Assembly: GCF_001742165.1 (NCBI RefSeq)
Contig: NZ_CP016442.1
Coordinates: forward strand, 1,364,001-1,428,000
DNA length: 64,000 nt
Direction: 5' to 3'
Source of the DNA: Burkholderia stabilis
GTDB taxonomy: Bacteria > Pseudomonadota > Gammaproteobacteria > Burkholderiales > Burkholderiaceae
Shown: piece by piece, positions 8,621-17,410 of the stretch
Position numbering within the stretch: position 1 is the first letter of the stretch
How the letters are laid out: each line of letters starts with the position of its first letter
Notes under the pieces: generated by a model
Told to the model about the DNA's origin: nothing
Databases searched by the model: none
Seen by the model: the letters and a program-made list of their open reading frames with translations, nothing else
Translations under genes and position numbers: made by a program

Positions 8621-10000
8621 CTAGCCCTGCTGCAGATCGCGCAGGAAGTTGTCGCGCCACACCGACACGTTGTTCTCGCGCAGTTGCGCGATCATGTCCG
8701 CGTAACGCGCACGCCGCTCGGCGAGCGGCATCGTCAGCGCCTGCGACAACGCATCGGCCATCCCGTCGATATCGATCGGATTGACGATCAGCGCGCCCGT
8801 CAGCTCGCGCGCGGCGCCCGCGAAACGCGACAGCACGAGCACGCCCGGATCGTCCGGATTCTGCGCGGACACGTACTCCTTCGCGACCAGGTTCATCCCG
8901 TCGCGCAGCGGCGTCACGAAGCCCACGCGGGCGAGCCGGTACAGCGCGGCCAGCACCTGGCGATCGTACTGGCGGTGAATGTAGAGGATCGGCGCCCAGT
9001 CGAGTTCGGCATAGCGCCCGTTGATGCGCCCCGATTCCGCTTCGAGCTGCAGGCGGATGTCCTGGTAGGCGCGCAGGTCCGCGCGCGTCGACGGCGCGAT
9101 CTGCAGGAACGACACGCGGTTGCGGATCGACGCCTGGTGCTCGAGCAGCTTCTCGAACGCGCGGAAACGCTCGACGAGCCCCTTCGAATAATCGAGCCGG
9201 TCGACGCTCATGATCAGTTGCCGGCCGCGCAGCGACGTCGCGAGCGTGCGCACGGCCTTGCCGTGCTCGCCCGCCTGCGCGAGCGACGCGATCTCGTCCG
9301 GATACACGCCGATCGGATAGGCAGCTGCCCGCAGCGTCTGGCCGAACGCGCGCACGCGCACCGTGTGCCCGTCGCGCGCGACCTCGCCTCCCGCCTCGAA
9401 CTCGACGTAGTCGCAGAACGCGCGCAGGTCGGGCTCGGTCTGGAAGCCGAGCAGGTCGAACGCGCATAGCGACTCGACGAGCTCGCGGTGCGGCGGCACG
9501 TTGACGAGCACCTGCGCGGCCGGAAACGGGATATGCAGGAAGAAGCCGATGCGGTTCTTCACGCCGGCCGCGCGCAGCGCGCGCGCGAACGGGATCAGGT
9601 GATAGTCGTGCACCCAGATCACGTCGTCGTCCTGCAGCAGCGGCACGAGCTGCTGCGCGAGCCAGACGTTGACGCGGCTGTAGCCGTCGAATTCGTGGCG
9701 GTCGTACTGGATCAGGTCCGCACGGTAATGGAACGCGGGCCACAGCGTCGCGTTCGAGAAACCGCGGTAGTACTGGTCATAATCACGGCGCGACAGGCCG
9801 ACGGTCGCGAACGTCACGGGCCCGCGCTCCTCGATGCGGATCTGCGGCGCGCCGGACGCGACGACTTCGCCGCTCCAGCCGAACCACATGCCGCCCGTCT
9901 CCTTCAGCGCATCGTAGACGCCGATCGCGAGGCCGCCCGCCGCCGGTTCGCCTTCCGAAATCGGGGCGACGCGGTTTGAAACGATGATGAGGCGGCTCAT
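8621..10000 (-). CDS. otsA: Trehalose-6-phosphate synthase
   Basis: The 459-residue GT20 enzyme joins UDP-glucose and glucose-6-phosphate to give trehalose-6-phosphate. Landmarks in order are the start [11 protein letters not shown], the glycine loop [37 protein letters not shown] in the donor domain and [14 protein letters not shown] near the C terminus. Length is typical of bacterial OtsA (about 470). Its ATG overlaps the otsB stop as ATGA, so the two are translationally coupled and should be made together. Trehalose made this way is an osmolyte and stress protectant. Confidence 0.96.
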   Translation of the reverse strand: MSRLIIVSNRVAPISEGEPAAGGLAIGVYDALKETGGMWFGWSGEVVASGAPQIRIEERGPVTFATVGLSRRDYDQYYRGFSNATLWPAFHYRADLIQYDRHEFDGYSRVNVWLAQQLVPLLQDDDVIWVHDYHLIPFARALRAAGVKNRIGFFLHIPFPAAQVLVNVPPHRELVESLCAFDLLGFQTEPDLRAFCDYVEFEAGGEVARDGHTVRVRAFGQTLRAAAYPIGVYPDEIASLAQAGEHGKAVRTLATSLRGRQLIMSVDRLDYSKGLVERFRAFEKLLEHQASIRNRVSFLQIAPSTRADLRAYQDIRLQLEAESGRINGRYAELDWAPILYIHRQYDRQVLAALYRLARVGFVTPLRDGMNLVAKEYVSAQNPDDPGVLVLSRFAGAARELTGALIVNPIDIDGMADALSQALTMPLAERRARYADMIAQLRENNVSVWRDNFLRDLQQG

Positions 10001-10749
10001 GCGTCCGGCTGCCCCGCGCCGAGCCAGCGCGCGATCTGCTCATGCAGCGCGTCGACCGAATCGAGCCGCGTGCGCGCGGACGTCTCGCCCGCACCGACCT
10101 TGATCGACAGGCCGCCGCGCGCGTTGACCACCGCGAAGCCCTTCTCGTCGGTCAGGTCGTCGCCCGCGAACAGCGGCACACGGCCGGCGAACGGCGGCTC
10201 GTCGAGGAACGCGGCCAGCGCGCGCCCCTTGTCGACGCCCTTCGGCTTGATCTCGAACACCATCTTGCCGGGCTGCAGCACATACGCATCCGCATAGTCG
10301 GCGACGAGGCGCTCGGCCGCTTCGCGTGCGACCGCCTCGCGCTCGGGCGCGTTGCGATAATGCAGCGCGACGGCCGCGCCCTTGATTTCGAGCAGCATGC
10401 CCGAGTGACGGTCGACGACGGCCGCAAGCTCGCGCTCGATACGCAGCAGGCGTTCGTCGTTGAACCCGATGCGCTGCGTGTCGCCGTTCGCATCGCGGCG
10501 CTCCGCGCCGTGCAGGCCGGCGATCGGCAGGTCGGGCATCTTCAGGAACGTGTCGAGGTTGTCGATACCGCGCCCGGAGACGATCGCGACGGCGCCGTGC
10601 GAGCGGTGCCGCAGCGCGTCGAGCATCGTGAGCAGCGACGGCGGAACGTGAATGCTGTCGGGAGTCGGCGCCAGTTCGACGAGCGTGCCGTCGAAGTCGA
10701 AGAAGAACGCGGTATCGGTCAGGGACAGGGAAGCCGGAACGGATTGCAT
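9997..10749 (-). CDS. otsB: Trehalose-6-phosphate phosphatase
   Basis: The 250-residue HAD-superfamily phosphatase removes phosphate from trehalose-6-phosphate made by the neighbouring OtsA. The nucleophile motif FFFDFDGTLVE gives D18 and D20; SGRGIDNL, the lysine region KPKGVDKGRAL and the acidic GDDLTDEKGF complete the active site. I chose the ATG at 10749. A TTG at 10779 would add ten residues without a better ribosome site. This order, otsB before otsA in one transcript, makes the phosphatase the promoter-proximal gene. Confidence 0.94.
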   Translation of the reverse strand: MQSVPASLSLTDTAFFFDFDGTLVELAPTPDSIHVPPSLLTMLDALRHRSHGAVAIVSGRGIDNLDTFLKMPDLPIAGLHGAERRDANGDTQRIGFNDERLLRIERELAAVVDRHSGMLLEIKGAAVALHYRNAPEREAVAREAAERLVADYADAYVLQPGKMVFEIKPKGVDKGRALAAFLDEPPFAGRVPLFAGDDLTDEKGFAVVNARGGLSIKVGAGETSARTRLDSVDALHEQIARWLGAGQPDA

Positions 10750-11030
10750 CGATTCGATAGTCTGAGGGTCGGCCGGCAAACGCAGGGCCGCCGCTGCGCG
10801 AATGGAATTGTGCGCATCTTACCGCGCCTGCGCGTCGGGATGGGCGAAAACGGCGCATCGCCAGCCTCGCGCCGACGGCTGCGTCAACTGCGACATATTG
10901 CCCCGCTCGTCCGCGCCGTACGGGTTTCGAAAGGACGCGGGCGCGCGAATTGCGCTACAGTCGCAACCGCCTGCCGCGCGACGCATGGCGCCGCGCCGGC
11001 CGGTCCCCTTCCGTCCGATCGAGCCCCAGG

Positions 11031-11666
11031 ATGTCGTCTGCCCGTCGCGCGCCGCACCGGCGCTTCTCCCGCATCATCCGCACGACTGCGGCCCTCGCCG
11101 CCGCCGTGACGCTCGCCGCGTGCACGCACGACGAGCCGCGCTGGAACCTGACCAACGTCACCGGCCACCTGCCCGACCTGTCGTTCACGCTGACGGGCGG
11201 CGACGGCCATCCCGTCCACGCCGATGCATTCCGCGGCCAGGTCGCACTCGTGTACTTCGGCTACACGCACTGCCCAGATGTCTGCCCCGAAACAATGGCG
11301 CGGCTGATGGAAGTACTCACGAAACTCGGCCCGCAGGCGAACGGCGTGCGCATCCTGTTCGTTTCGGTCGATCCGGCACGCGACACGCCGCAGGCGATGC
11401 AGTCGTATGTCGCCGCGTTCGACGCCGCGCACGCGCGCGGGCTGACCGGCACCGACGGCCAGATCGAATCGCTCGCGAAACGCTATCGCGTCGCGTACCA
11501 GATGGAAAAACGCGATCCGTCCGGCGGCTACGAAGTCACGCACAGCTCGGCCGTCTACATCTTCGACGCGACCGGCCGCGCGCGCCTGCTCGCGACCGAC
11601 CGCGACTCGCCCGACGCCATCGCCGCCGATGTGCGCCGGATCATCGACACCGCCTCCAACACCTGA
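11031..11666 (+). CDS. SCO1/SenC/PrrC-family copper chaperone lipoprotein
   Basis: The 211-residue protein has a basic start, a hydrophobic segment and an apparent lipobox-like VTLAACTH (cysteine near residue 27), then a thioredoxin-like Sco domain. The copper ligands are visible: two cysteines in the CPDVC motif (FGYTHCPDVCPETMARL) and a histidine in YEVTHSSAVYIFD. Sco proteins deliver copper to the CuA site of cytochrome oxidase or keep its thiols reduced, at the outer face of the inner membrane. The ATG at 11031 follows CCCCAGG. It is followed 8 bp later by a PCuAC gene and then CtaG, a consistent copper-delivery operon. Confidence 0.93.
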   Translation: MSSARRAPHRRFSRIIRTTAALAAAVTLAACTHDEPRWNLTNVTGHLPDLSFTLTGGDGHPVHADAFRGQVALVYFGYTHCPDVCPETMARLMEVLTKLGPQANGVRILFVSVDPARDTPQAMQSYVAAFDAAHARGLTGTDGQIESLAKRYRVAYQMEKRDPSGGYEVTHSSAVYIFDATGRARLLATDRDSPDAIAADVRRIIDTASNT

Positions 11667-11674
11667 ATCCCGAC

Positions 11675-12121
11675 ATGAAGACGACCCTCAAGACGATCGC
11701 CCTCCTCGCCGCGCTGTGCGCAGGCGCCCACGCCTACGCCTACGCCGCCGGCGCGATCACCGCGCAGAACGCGTGGGTGCGCTGGCTGCCGAACAAGCTG
11801 CCCGCGGGCGGCTACGTGACGCTCGTGAACACGGGCGACAAGCCGGTCGACCTCGTCGACGTCGACAGCCCCGACTACGGGATGGCGATGCTGCACCAGA
11901 CCGTCTCGAACGGCTCGACGCAGAAGATGGAAATGGTCGACAAGCTGACGATCCCCGCGCGCGGCAAGGTCGACATCGCGCCGGGCGGTTACCACTTCAT
12001 GCTCGAGGAGCCGAAGCACGCGATCAAGCCCGGCGACACCGTGCACCTGCGCCTGAAATTCTCCGACGGCGAAACGGTCGATGCGCCGTTCGCCGTGAAG
12101 TCGCCGGCCCAGGCAAAGTGA
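11675..12121 (+). CDS. Periplasmic copper chaperone PCu(A)C
   Basis: The 148-residue protein carries a signal peptide (hydrophobic residues 8-24, cleavage near AYAAG) and a cupredoxin-like domain with the His/Met copper-site residues: MAMLHQT, a methionine in MEMVDKL and the pair HFM in GGYHFMLEEP. It binds Cu(I) in the periplasm and passes copper on, together with Sco, during assembly of the CuA centre of cytochrome oxidase. It starts 8 bp after the Sco gene and ends 10 bp before ctaG, so the three are surely co-transcribed. Confidence 0.93.
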   Translation: MKTTLKTIALLAALCAGAHAYAYAAGAITAQNAWVRWLPNKLPAGGYVTLVNTGDKPVDLVDVDSPDYGMAMLHQTVSNGSTQKMEMVDKLTIPARGKVDIAPGGYHFMLEEPKHAIKPGDTVHLRLKFSDGETVDAPFAVKSPAQAK

Positions 12122-12131
12122 TGCGCGCGCG

Positions 12132-13001
12132 ATGAACCTCCTGTACTGGCTCGATCCGTGGGAACCGTCGCCGACCGTCGTCGTCGCGGTGCTGACGGCC
12201 GCCGTGCTGTTCGCGCGCGGCGTGAAGAAGGCGAAGGTGTCGCCGCTGCGGCAGTTCTCGTTCTGGTTCGGGCTGACGACGCTGTACATCGCGCTGCATA
12301 CGCGGCTCGACTATTTCTTCGAGCACGAGTTCTTCATGCACCGCGCGCAGCACCTCGTGCTGCACCACCTCGGGCCGTTCTTCATCGCGCTGTCCTATCC
12401 GGGCGCGGCGATTCGCGCCGGCATCCCGTTCAGCTGGCGGCAACGCTTCGTGCGCCCCGCGCTCGCGTGGGCGCCCGTGCGCGCGACGCTCGACGTGGTG
12501 TTCCATCCGGTCGTCGCGGTCGTGCTGTTCGTCGGGCTGATCTATTTCTGGCTGCTGTCGCCGATCCACTTCATCGCGATGCTCGACTGGCGCCTCTATC
12601 GCGTGATGAACTGGAGCATGGTGATCGACGGACTGCTGTTCTGGTGGCTCGTCGTCGATCCGCGTCCCGCGCCGCCCGCGCGGCTGTCGCCGGGCCGGCG
12701 GATCCTGATCGTCGTTGCGGCGATCCCGCCGCAGATCGCGCTCGGCGCGCTGATCTTCTTCACGCCGCACGAGCTGTACCCGATCTACTCGATCTGCGGC
12801 CGCGCGTTCACGTGGCTGAGCCCGCTGCGCGACCAGCAGATCGGCGGCCTGCTGCTGTGGATTCCCGGCTCGATGATGAGCGTGATCGGCGCGCTGATCG
12901 CGCTGCGGCACTGGCTGCGGCTGTCAGCACGCGGGCGCCTGATCGACGAACGCGCCGCGAAGCATGCGGACAAGCCGGCGGTGGCGCACGCCGCGCACTG
13001 A
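12132..13001 (+). CDS. ctaG: CtaG-type cytochrome c oxidase assembly membrane protein (caa3 type)
   Basis: The 289-residue protein has about seven hydrophobic helices and the family landmarks EHEFFMHRAQHLVLHHLG and ALSYPGAAIR. It resembles the Bacillus-type CtaG (caa3_CtaG) rather than Cox11; both are linked to copper insertion into haem-copper oxidases. The histidine-rich motif near residues 58-77 is the obvious metal-handling site. It is the last gene of the Sco-PCuAC-CtaG cassette. No oxidase subunit gene is in the window, so its target enzyme is elsewhere. It converges on an acetyltransferase gene. Confidence 0.88.
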   Translation: MNLLYWLDPWEPSPTVVVAVLTAAVLFARGVKKAKVSPLRQFSFWFGLTTLYIALHTRLDYFFEHEFFMHRAQHLVLHHLGPFFIALSYPGAAIRAGIPFSWRQRFVRPALAWAPVRATLDVVFHPVVAVVLFVGLIYFWLLSPIHFIAMLDWRLYRVMNWSMVIDGLLFWWLVVDPRPAPPARLSPGRRILIVVAAIPPQIALGALIFFTPHELYPIYSICGRAFTWLSPLRDQQIGGLLLWIPGSMMSVIGALIALRHWLRLSARGRLIDERAAKHADKPAVAHAAH

Positions 13002-13023
13002 CTGCCGCGCGGCGCGTGACGCA

Positions 13024-13515
13024 TCACGCGCGCGCGCTGCTCATCCACACGTGCGGGATGCCGTCCTCGTCGTGCACGTCCGAACTCGGCGTAAAGCCGA
13101 ATGCCCCGTAAAAACGCTGCAAGTGGGCCTGCGCATGCAGGCTCACGGGCGTATCCGGCCACTGCGCGCGGATGTGCTCGAGCGCGCGCGACAACAGCCC
13201 GTTGCCGAGGCCCGCACCGCGAAACGCGGCGGTCGTCAGCACGCGGCCGATGCGCACATCGGTGTTCTGCGCATCGGGCAGCAGCACGCGCAGATAGCCG
13301 GCCAGCCGGCCGGCCGGATCGAACGCGGCCAGATGCCATGCGTCCTGGTCGGCATCGTCGATGTCGCGATACACGCAGTTCTGCTCGACGACGAACACGG
13401 CGCTGCGCGCTTCGAGGATCGAATAGATTTCGCGCGCGGTCAGCGCGTCGAAGGATTTCCAGCGCCAGTCGAGATCGGCGGCGCTCGGGGATGCGGCGGG
13501 AGCGGAAGCGTTCAT
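13024..13515 (-). CDS. GNAT-family N-acetyltransferase, ElaA-like
   Basis: The 163-residue protein matches the ElaA branch of the GNAT fold: an early SILEARSAVFVVEQNCVYRD segment typical of ElaA, then the acetyl-CoA binding signature RVLTTAAFRGAGLGNGLL and a C-terminal HAQAHLQRFYGAFGF. The natural substrate of ElaA proteins is not established. The ATG at 13515 has AGGACC upstream, and longer in-frame extensions lack support. The stop codon falls in a GC-rich hairpin (13012-13031) shared with the convergent ctaG end. Confidence 0.88.
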   Translation of the reverse strand: MNASAPAASPSAADLDWRWKSFDALTAREIYSILEARSAVFVVEQNCVYRDIDDADQDAWHLAAFDPAGRLAGYLRVLLPDAQNTDVRIGRVLTTAAFRGAGLGNGLLSRALEHIRAQWPDTPVSLHAQAHLQRFYGAFGFTPSSDVHDEDGIPHVWMSSARA

Positions 13516-13607
13516 GTGCGGTCCTGATTCGGGCGCGCCGGCCGGCGCGCGGCAGTCGTCGATTATGCCCTGAAGCACCCGCTGCGCGCGACCACCTCCC
13601 CGACCGC

Positions 13608-13637
13608 AAAAAAAGGCCCCGCATTGCGCGGGGCCTG
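13608..13637 (-). terminator. Terminator after the pirin-family gene
   Basis: On the minus strand the stem AGGCCCCGC / GCGGGGCCT is followed by a run of seven T residues. It begins 5 bp past the pirin stop and is a classic intrinsic terminator. Confidence 0.92.
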
Positions 13638-13641
13638 TCCG

Positions 13642-14514
13642 TCATGCCGGCATCTGGCCGAAGCGGCCGCTGTTGAAATCCTCGATCGCGGTGCGGATCT
13701 CCGCTTGCGAGTTCATCACGAACGGCCCGTAACCGACGACGGGCTCGTCGATCGGCTCGCCGCTCAGGATCAGCAGCTTCGCGTCGCCGTTGGCTTCGAT
13801 CTCGACGTCGCGACCGTCACGGGCCAGTTGCACGAACTGCGCCTCGCGAGCAACCGTCTCGCCGTTCACCTGCACGGTGCCGGCGAGCACGACCACCGCG
13901 AGCGTGCGCCCTTCGGCGATCGGGAACCGCGCATGGCCGCCTGCCACGAGCCGCACGTCCCACACGTCGATCGGCGTATGTGTGCGGGCCGGGCCGCGCC
14001 GCCCGTCGAGTTCGCCCGCGATGATCCGCGCACGCCCCGCGCCGTCCGGCAATTCGACCACGGGGATATCCGCGTTCAGCAGCGTCTGGTAGCCGGGCGC
14101 GCCCATCTTGTCCGCGGCGGGCAGGTTCACCCACAACTGCACCATCTCGAGCGGGCCGCCCCGCTGCGTGAACGCCTCCGAGTGGAATTCCTCATGCAGA
14201 ATCCCGCTCGCCGCCGTCATCCACTGCACGTCGCCCGGGCCGATCGTGCCGCCCGCGCCGGTCGAGTCGCGGTGAGCCACTTCACCGTCATAGACGATCG
14301 TCACCGTTTCGAACCCGCGGTGCGGATGCTGGCCGACACCGCGCGGCGCCGAGGCCGTGCCCGGTTCGAACGTCGCGGGGCCTGCGTAATCGAGCAGCAG
14401 GAACGGGCTCAGGTGCGTGCCGTGAGACTGGTAGCTGAACATCGAACGCACCGGAAAACCGTCGCCGACCCAATGGCCGCGCGGCGCACTGTACACACCC
14501 TGGATCTTCTTCAT
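13642..14514 (-). CDS. Pirin-family protein (bicupin)
   Basis: The 290-residue protein has the pirin N-terminal cupin with metal-ligand motif HPHRGFETVTIVYDGEVAH, QWMTAASGILHEE and the C-terminal pirin domain. Bacterial pirins are iron proteins; some act as quercetinases, others bind metabolic enzymes, so the role here is open. The ATG at 14514 has GGAGAGG upstream. It is divergent from a LysR-type gene, with an 18-bp perfect palindrome 19 bp before its start codon. LysR control of this gene is the simplest inference. Confidence 0.92.
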   Translation of the reverse strand: MKKIQGVYSAPRGHWVGDGFPVRSMFSYQSHGTHLSPFLLLDYAGPATFEPGTASAPRGVGQHPHRGFETVTIVYDGEVAHRDSTGAGGTIGPGDVQWMTAASGILHEEFHSEAFTQRGGPLEMVQLWVNLPAADKMGAPGYQTLLNADIPVVELPDGAGRARIIAGELDGRRGPARTHTPIDVWDVRLVAGGHARFPIAEGRTLAVVVLAGTVQVNGETVAREAQFVQLARDGRDVEIEANGDAKLLILSGEPIDEPVVGYGPFVMNSQAEIRTAIEDFNSGRFGQMPA

Positions 14515-14532
14515 TGCCCTCTCCAAATTGCG

Positions 14533-14550
14533 GCGAAACACGTGTTTCGC
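14533..14550. promoter_or_regulatory. Perfect 18-bp palindrome between pirin and LysR genes
   Basis: GCGAAACACGTGTTTCGC equals its own reverse complement. It lies 19 bp upstream of the pirin start and 74 bp upstream of the divergent lysR start, the expected place for a LysR-type operator. The embedded T-N11-A type spacing fits the LysR consensus only loosely. Confidence 0.65.
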
Positions 14551-14623
14551 ATCCTGGATATGAATATAGAGGTGGAACGATCGATCCGGTAGACTGCCAA
14601 AATCGCACTCAGCGTTCCATTTC

Positions 14624-15541
14624 ATGAACGATAAAGAGCGGGATCTGAACGATCTCTATTACTTCGTGCAGGTCGTCGAACACGGCGGCTTCGCGCCGGC
14701 CGGACGGGCGCTGGACATGCCGAAATCGAAGCTGAGCCGCCGCATCGCGCTGCTCGAGGCACGGCTCGGGATGCGGCTGATCCAGCGCTCGACGCGCCGC
14801 TTCACGGTCACCGACGTCGGCCAGACCTATTACGCGCATTGTCGCGCGATGCTCGTCGAAGCGGACGCCGCCGACGAGGCGATCGCACTGCTGCACGAGG
14901 AGCCGCGCGGCATCGTACGCGTCAGTTGCCCGGTCGTCCTGCTCGATTCGCTGGTCGGCACGATGATCGCCGCGTTCATGGCCGAGTGCCCACGCGTCGA
15001 AATCCACCTGGAAGCGACCAACCGGCGCGTCGACGTGGTCGGTGAAGGGATCGACGTCGCAATCCGCGTGCGCCCGCCGCCGCTCGAGGACAGCGATCTC
15101 GCGCTGCGCGTGCTGGCCGAGCGCGGCCAGTGCCTCGTCGCGAGCCCCGCGCTGCTGCGCGAGCATGGCGTGCCGGCCGTGCCCGCCGATCTCGCCCGGC
15201 TGCCGAGCCTCGATCACGGCGTGCCGCAGTCCACGCACGTGTGGCGGCTGCGCGGGCCCGACGGTGCCCACGCGGAAATCCATCACCAGCCGCGCCTCGT
15301 GACGGGCGGCATGCTCGCGCTGCGCGCGGCGGCGATCGCAGGCGTCGGCGTCGTGCAGTTGCCGACGATGATGGTGCGCGATGAAGTCACGCGCGGCGAA
15401 CTGGTGACCGTGCTGCCCGACTGGGCGCCGCGCCGCGAGATCGTGCACGCGGTGTTCGCATCGCGCCGGGGGCTGCTGCCCGCGGTGCGGGCGCTGCTCG
15501 ATTTTCTGGCGGCTCGGTTTGCCGCGCTCGAACCCGATTGA
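14624..15541 (+). CDS. LysR-family transcriptional regulator
   Basis: The 305-residue protein has the LysR architecture: an N-terminal winged helix (DLNDLYYFVQVVEHGGF, KSKLSRRIALLEARLG, LIQRSTRRFTVTDVG) and a C-terminal periplasmic-binding-like effector domain with the EGIDVAIRVRPPPLEDSDL segment. The subgroup resembles LysR proteins next to pirin or quinone-response genes. It is divergent from the pirin gene and likely controls it and itself through the palindrome at 14533-14550. The effector is unknown. Confidence 0.94.
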   Translation: MNDKERDLNDLYYFVQVVEHGGFAPAGRALDMPKSKLSRRIALLEARLGMRLIQRSTRRFTVTDVGQTYYAHCRAMLVEADAADEAIALLHEEPRGIVRVSCPVVLLDSLVGTMIAAFMAECPRVEIHLEATNRRVDVVGEGIDVAIRVRPPPLEDSDLALRVLAERGQCLVASPALLREHGVPAVPADLARLPSLDHGVPQSTHVWRLRGPDGAHAEIHHQPRLVTGGMLALRAAAIAGVGVVQLPTMMVRDEVTRGELVTVLPDWAPRREIVHAVFASRRGLLPAVRALLDFLAARFAALEPD

Positions 15542-15642
15542 GCGCACCGCACCGCACGCACCGGGCTCTGCAAACAGCGCGCGCGTGCCGTAGACTGCGG
15601 GACGCGCGTCGCGCATTTCCACAACCCCTATCGCTTTCCGCC

Positions 15643-16146
15643 ATGTTCACGCTGTCCAACGACCCCAATGCCTCCAAGGCCGATCAATACGCGACGCTCG
15701 TCGAGCAGGCCCGCGCGCTCGTCGAATCCGAACGCGACCTGATCGCGAACGCGGCGAATTTCTCCGCGCTCGTCTACCACTCGCTCGACCGCCTCAACTG
15801 GGCCGGCTTCTACTTCTTCGACGGGTCGGAGCTCGTGGTCGGTCCGTTCCAGGGCAAGCCCGCGTGTGTGCGGATCGCACTCGGCAAGGGCGTGTGCGGC
15901 ACGGCCGCGCAGACGCGCGAGACGCAGGTCGTGCGTGACGTGCACGACTTCCCCGGCCATATCGCGTGCGACGCGGCATCGGAATCAGAAATCGTCGTAC
16001 CGCTGGTGGCCAGCGACGGCACGCTGATCGGCGTGTGGGACGTCGACAGCCCGGTTGCCGCGCGCTTCGACGACGAAGACCGCAAAGGCATGGAAGCACT
16101 GTGCCGCGTGTTCGTCGAACACGCGTGGCAGAAGGCACGCGGTTAA
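15643..16146 (+). CDS. Free methionine-(R)-sulfoxide reductase (GAF domain)
   Basis: The 167-residue single GAF-domain protein matches the fRMsr family (E. coli MsrC/YebR, yeast YKG9). It would reduce free L-methionine-(R)-sulfoxide with electrons from thioredoxin. The three catalytic-site cysteines are present at C75, C85 and C109 in PACVRIALGKGVCG and HIACDAASES. The ATG at 15643 was chosen because upstream in-frame residues are arginine-rich non-coding translation. It follows the LysR gene by about 100 bp on the same strand and converges on map. Confidence 0.9.
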   Translation: MFTLSNDPNASKADQYATLVEQARALVESERDLIANAANFSALVYHSLDRLNWAGFYFFDGSELVVGPFQGKPACVRIALGKGVCGTAAQTRETQVVRDVHDFPGHIACDAASESEIVVPLVASDGTLIGVWDVDSPVAARFDDEDRKGMEALCRVFVEHAWQKARG

Positions 16147-16221
16147 GCTGCGGTAACGCTGCGATCAGGCGCCCCGCAGCCGGTCGCCGCGATCGCGCAT
16201 GAGTCGCGGCCGCGCGACCTC

Positions 16222-16249
16222 GAACAAAACGGGCCCCGCGACGGGGCCC
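16222..16249 (-). terminator. Terminator after map
   Basis: Minus-strand stem GGGCCCCG / CGGGGCCC with a three-base loop, followed by GTTTTGTT. It lies about 45 bp past the map stop. Confidence 0.82.
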
Positions 16250-16294
16250 GATCGACTACACCACCGCGCTGCCACGCGCAACGCAACGCAAGAG

Positions 16295-17101
16295 TCAGGC
16301 AGCGTACGTGCCCGGCTGCGCCGAGAGAGCCGGCGGGTTCGCATCGTCGGTCAGAACCTCGAAACCCGTTTCCGTCACCACGACCATGTGTTCCCATTGG
16401 GCAGACAGCGAATGGTCCTTCGTGACGACCGTCCAGCCGTCCGGCAGCACATGTGTGTCGCGCTTGCCCGCGTTGAGCATCGGCTCGATCGTGAAGATCA
16501 TCCCCGGCCGCAGCGGCACGCCGGTGCCCGGGCGGCCGTAGTGAAGCACCTGCGGCTCGTCGTGATAGACGTCGCCGATGCCGTGCCCGCAGTATTCGCG
16601 CACCACGCTGAACCCTTCGCGATGCGCGACCTGCTGGATCGCATAACCGACGTCGCCCAGCGTCGCGCCCGGACGCACCGCGCGAATGCCGGCGTGCATC
16701 GCCTCATAGGTCGCCGCGACGAGGCGCCGCGCGAGCTCGCCCGGTTCGCCGACGAAATACATGCGGCTCGTATCGCCGTACCAGCCGTCCTTGATCACCG
16801 CGATGTCGAGGTTCACGATGTCGCCGTCGCGCATCGGCCGCGACGACGGGATGCCGTGACAGACCACATGATTGACCGACGCGCACAAGGTCTTCGGATA
16901 GCCGTGGTAGCCGATGTTCGCCGGTATCGCGCCGAGTTCGTCGACGATGTATTCGCGGCAGCGCGCGTCCAGCTCGTCGGTCGAGACGCCCGGCTTCACA
17001 TGCTCGGCGATCATCGTCAGCACCTGCGACGCGAGCTTCGCGGCCTCGCGCGACTTGGCGATTTCCGCAACGCCGCGGATCGGGATTTCGCGCTTCGCCA
17101 T
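16295..17101 (-). CDS. map: Methionine aminopeptidase, type I
   Basis: The 268-residue enzyme removes the initiator methionine from nascent proteins. It lacks the type II insertion. The metal-ligand set is visible: an aspartate in VNLDIAVIKDG and one in WYGDTSRM, histidine in GHGIGDVYHDEP, glutamates in TIEPML and WEHMVVVTE. The catalytic histidine is in VVCHGIP. The start ATG overlaps the upstream stop as TAATG, so translation is coupled to the ParD-like gene before it. It is not in the usual rpsB-adjacent place, which suggests a second map copy elsewhere in the genome; that is inference. Confidence 0.95.
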   Translation of the reverse strand: MAKREIPIRGVAEIAKSREAAKLASQVLTMIAEHVKPGVSTDELDARCREYIVDELGAIPANIGYHGYPKTLCASVNHVVCHGIPSSRPMRDGDIVNLDIAVIKDGWYGDTSRMYFVGEPGELARRLVAATYEAMHAGIRAVRPGATLGDVGYAIQQVAHREGFSVVREYCGHGIGDVYHDEPQVLHYGRPGTGVPLRPGMIFTIEPMLNAGKRDTHVLPDGWTVVTKDHSLSAQWEHMVVVTETGFEVLTDDANPPALSAQPGTYAA

Positions 17102-17340
17102 TACGCCACCTGCTCGACGATGCCGTGCGCGACCGGTTCGGCCGGCCCCACATCGCCGCCCCGCGCTTCCGCCTCGATCAGCATCCGGCAGATGTCGCCG
17201 TAGGACAGCGCGGGGTTGAGTTCCGCCAGCATGCCGACGCGCAGCCAGTGTTCGGCCTGCGCATTGATCGAACGGCTCAACGCCGTGCTGGTCGAGCGCA
17301 GCCGCTCGTGCATGTGCTCGGAAATCTTGATGATGCCCAT
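17101..17340 (-). CDS. ParD-like antitoxin-family protein
   Basis: The 79-residue protein begins with a ribbon-helix-helix-like region (IKISEHMHERLRSTSTALSRS) and matches the ParD-like antitoxin family (formerly DUF3423). Typical ParD partners are ParE toxins, but no toxin gene is here: the next gene, overlapping by one base (TAATG), is map. The same pairing is, from memory, common in other bacteria, so it may be a repressor of its own operon or a MetAP partner rather than a toxin-antitoxin pair. A TTGCCC/TAATAT promoter sits 28-60 bp upstream. Confidence 0.75.
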   Translation of the reverse strand: MGIIKISEHMHERLRSTSTALSRSINAQAEHWLRVGMLAELNPALSYGDICRMLIEAEARGGDVGPAEPVAHGIVEQVA

Positions 17341-17374
17341 ATATCCCCAATTAAACGAAACGTAGTCGATTCGT

Positions 17375-17403
17375 ATATTACGCCGCACACGACTGCCGGG
17401 CAA
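17375..17403 (-). promoter_or_regulatory. Candidate promoter of the ParD-like/map operon
   Basis: On the minus strand TTGCCC (17403-17398) and TAATAT (17380-17375) are separated by exactly 17 bp. The predicted start of transcription is near 17368, giving a leader of about 28 nt. Confidence 0.6.
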
Positions 17404-17410
17404 GCCGTTC

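Noticed and set aside
17101..17340. Complete type II toxin-antitoxin system
   Set aside because: Only the ParD-like half is present. The coupled gene is a normal methionine aminopeptidase with all metal ligands, not a ParE toxin.
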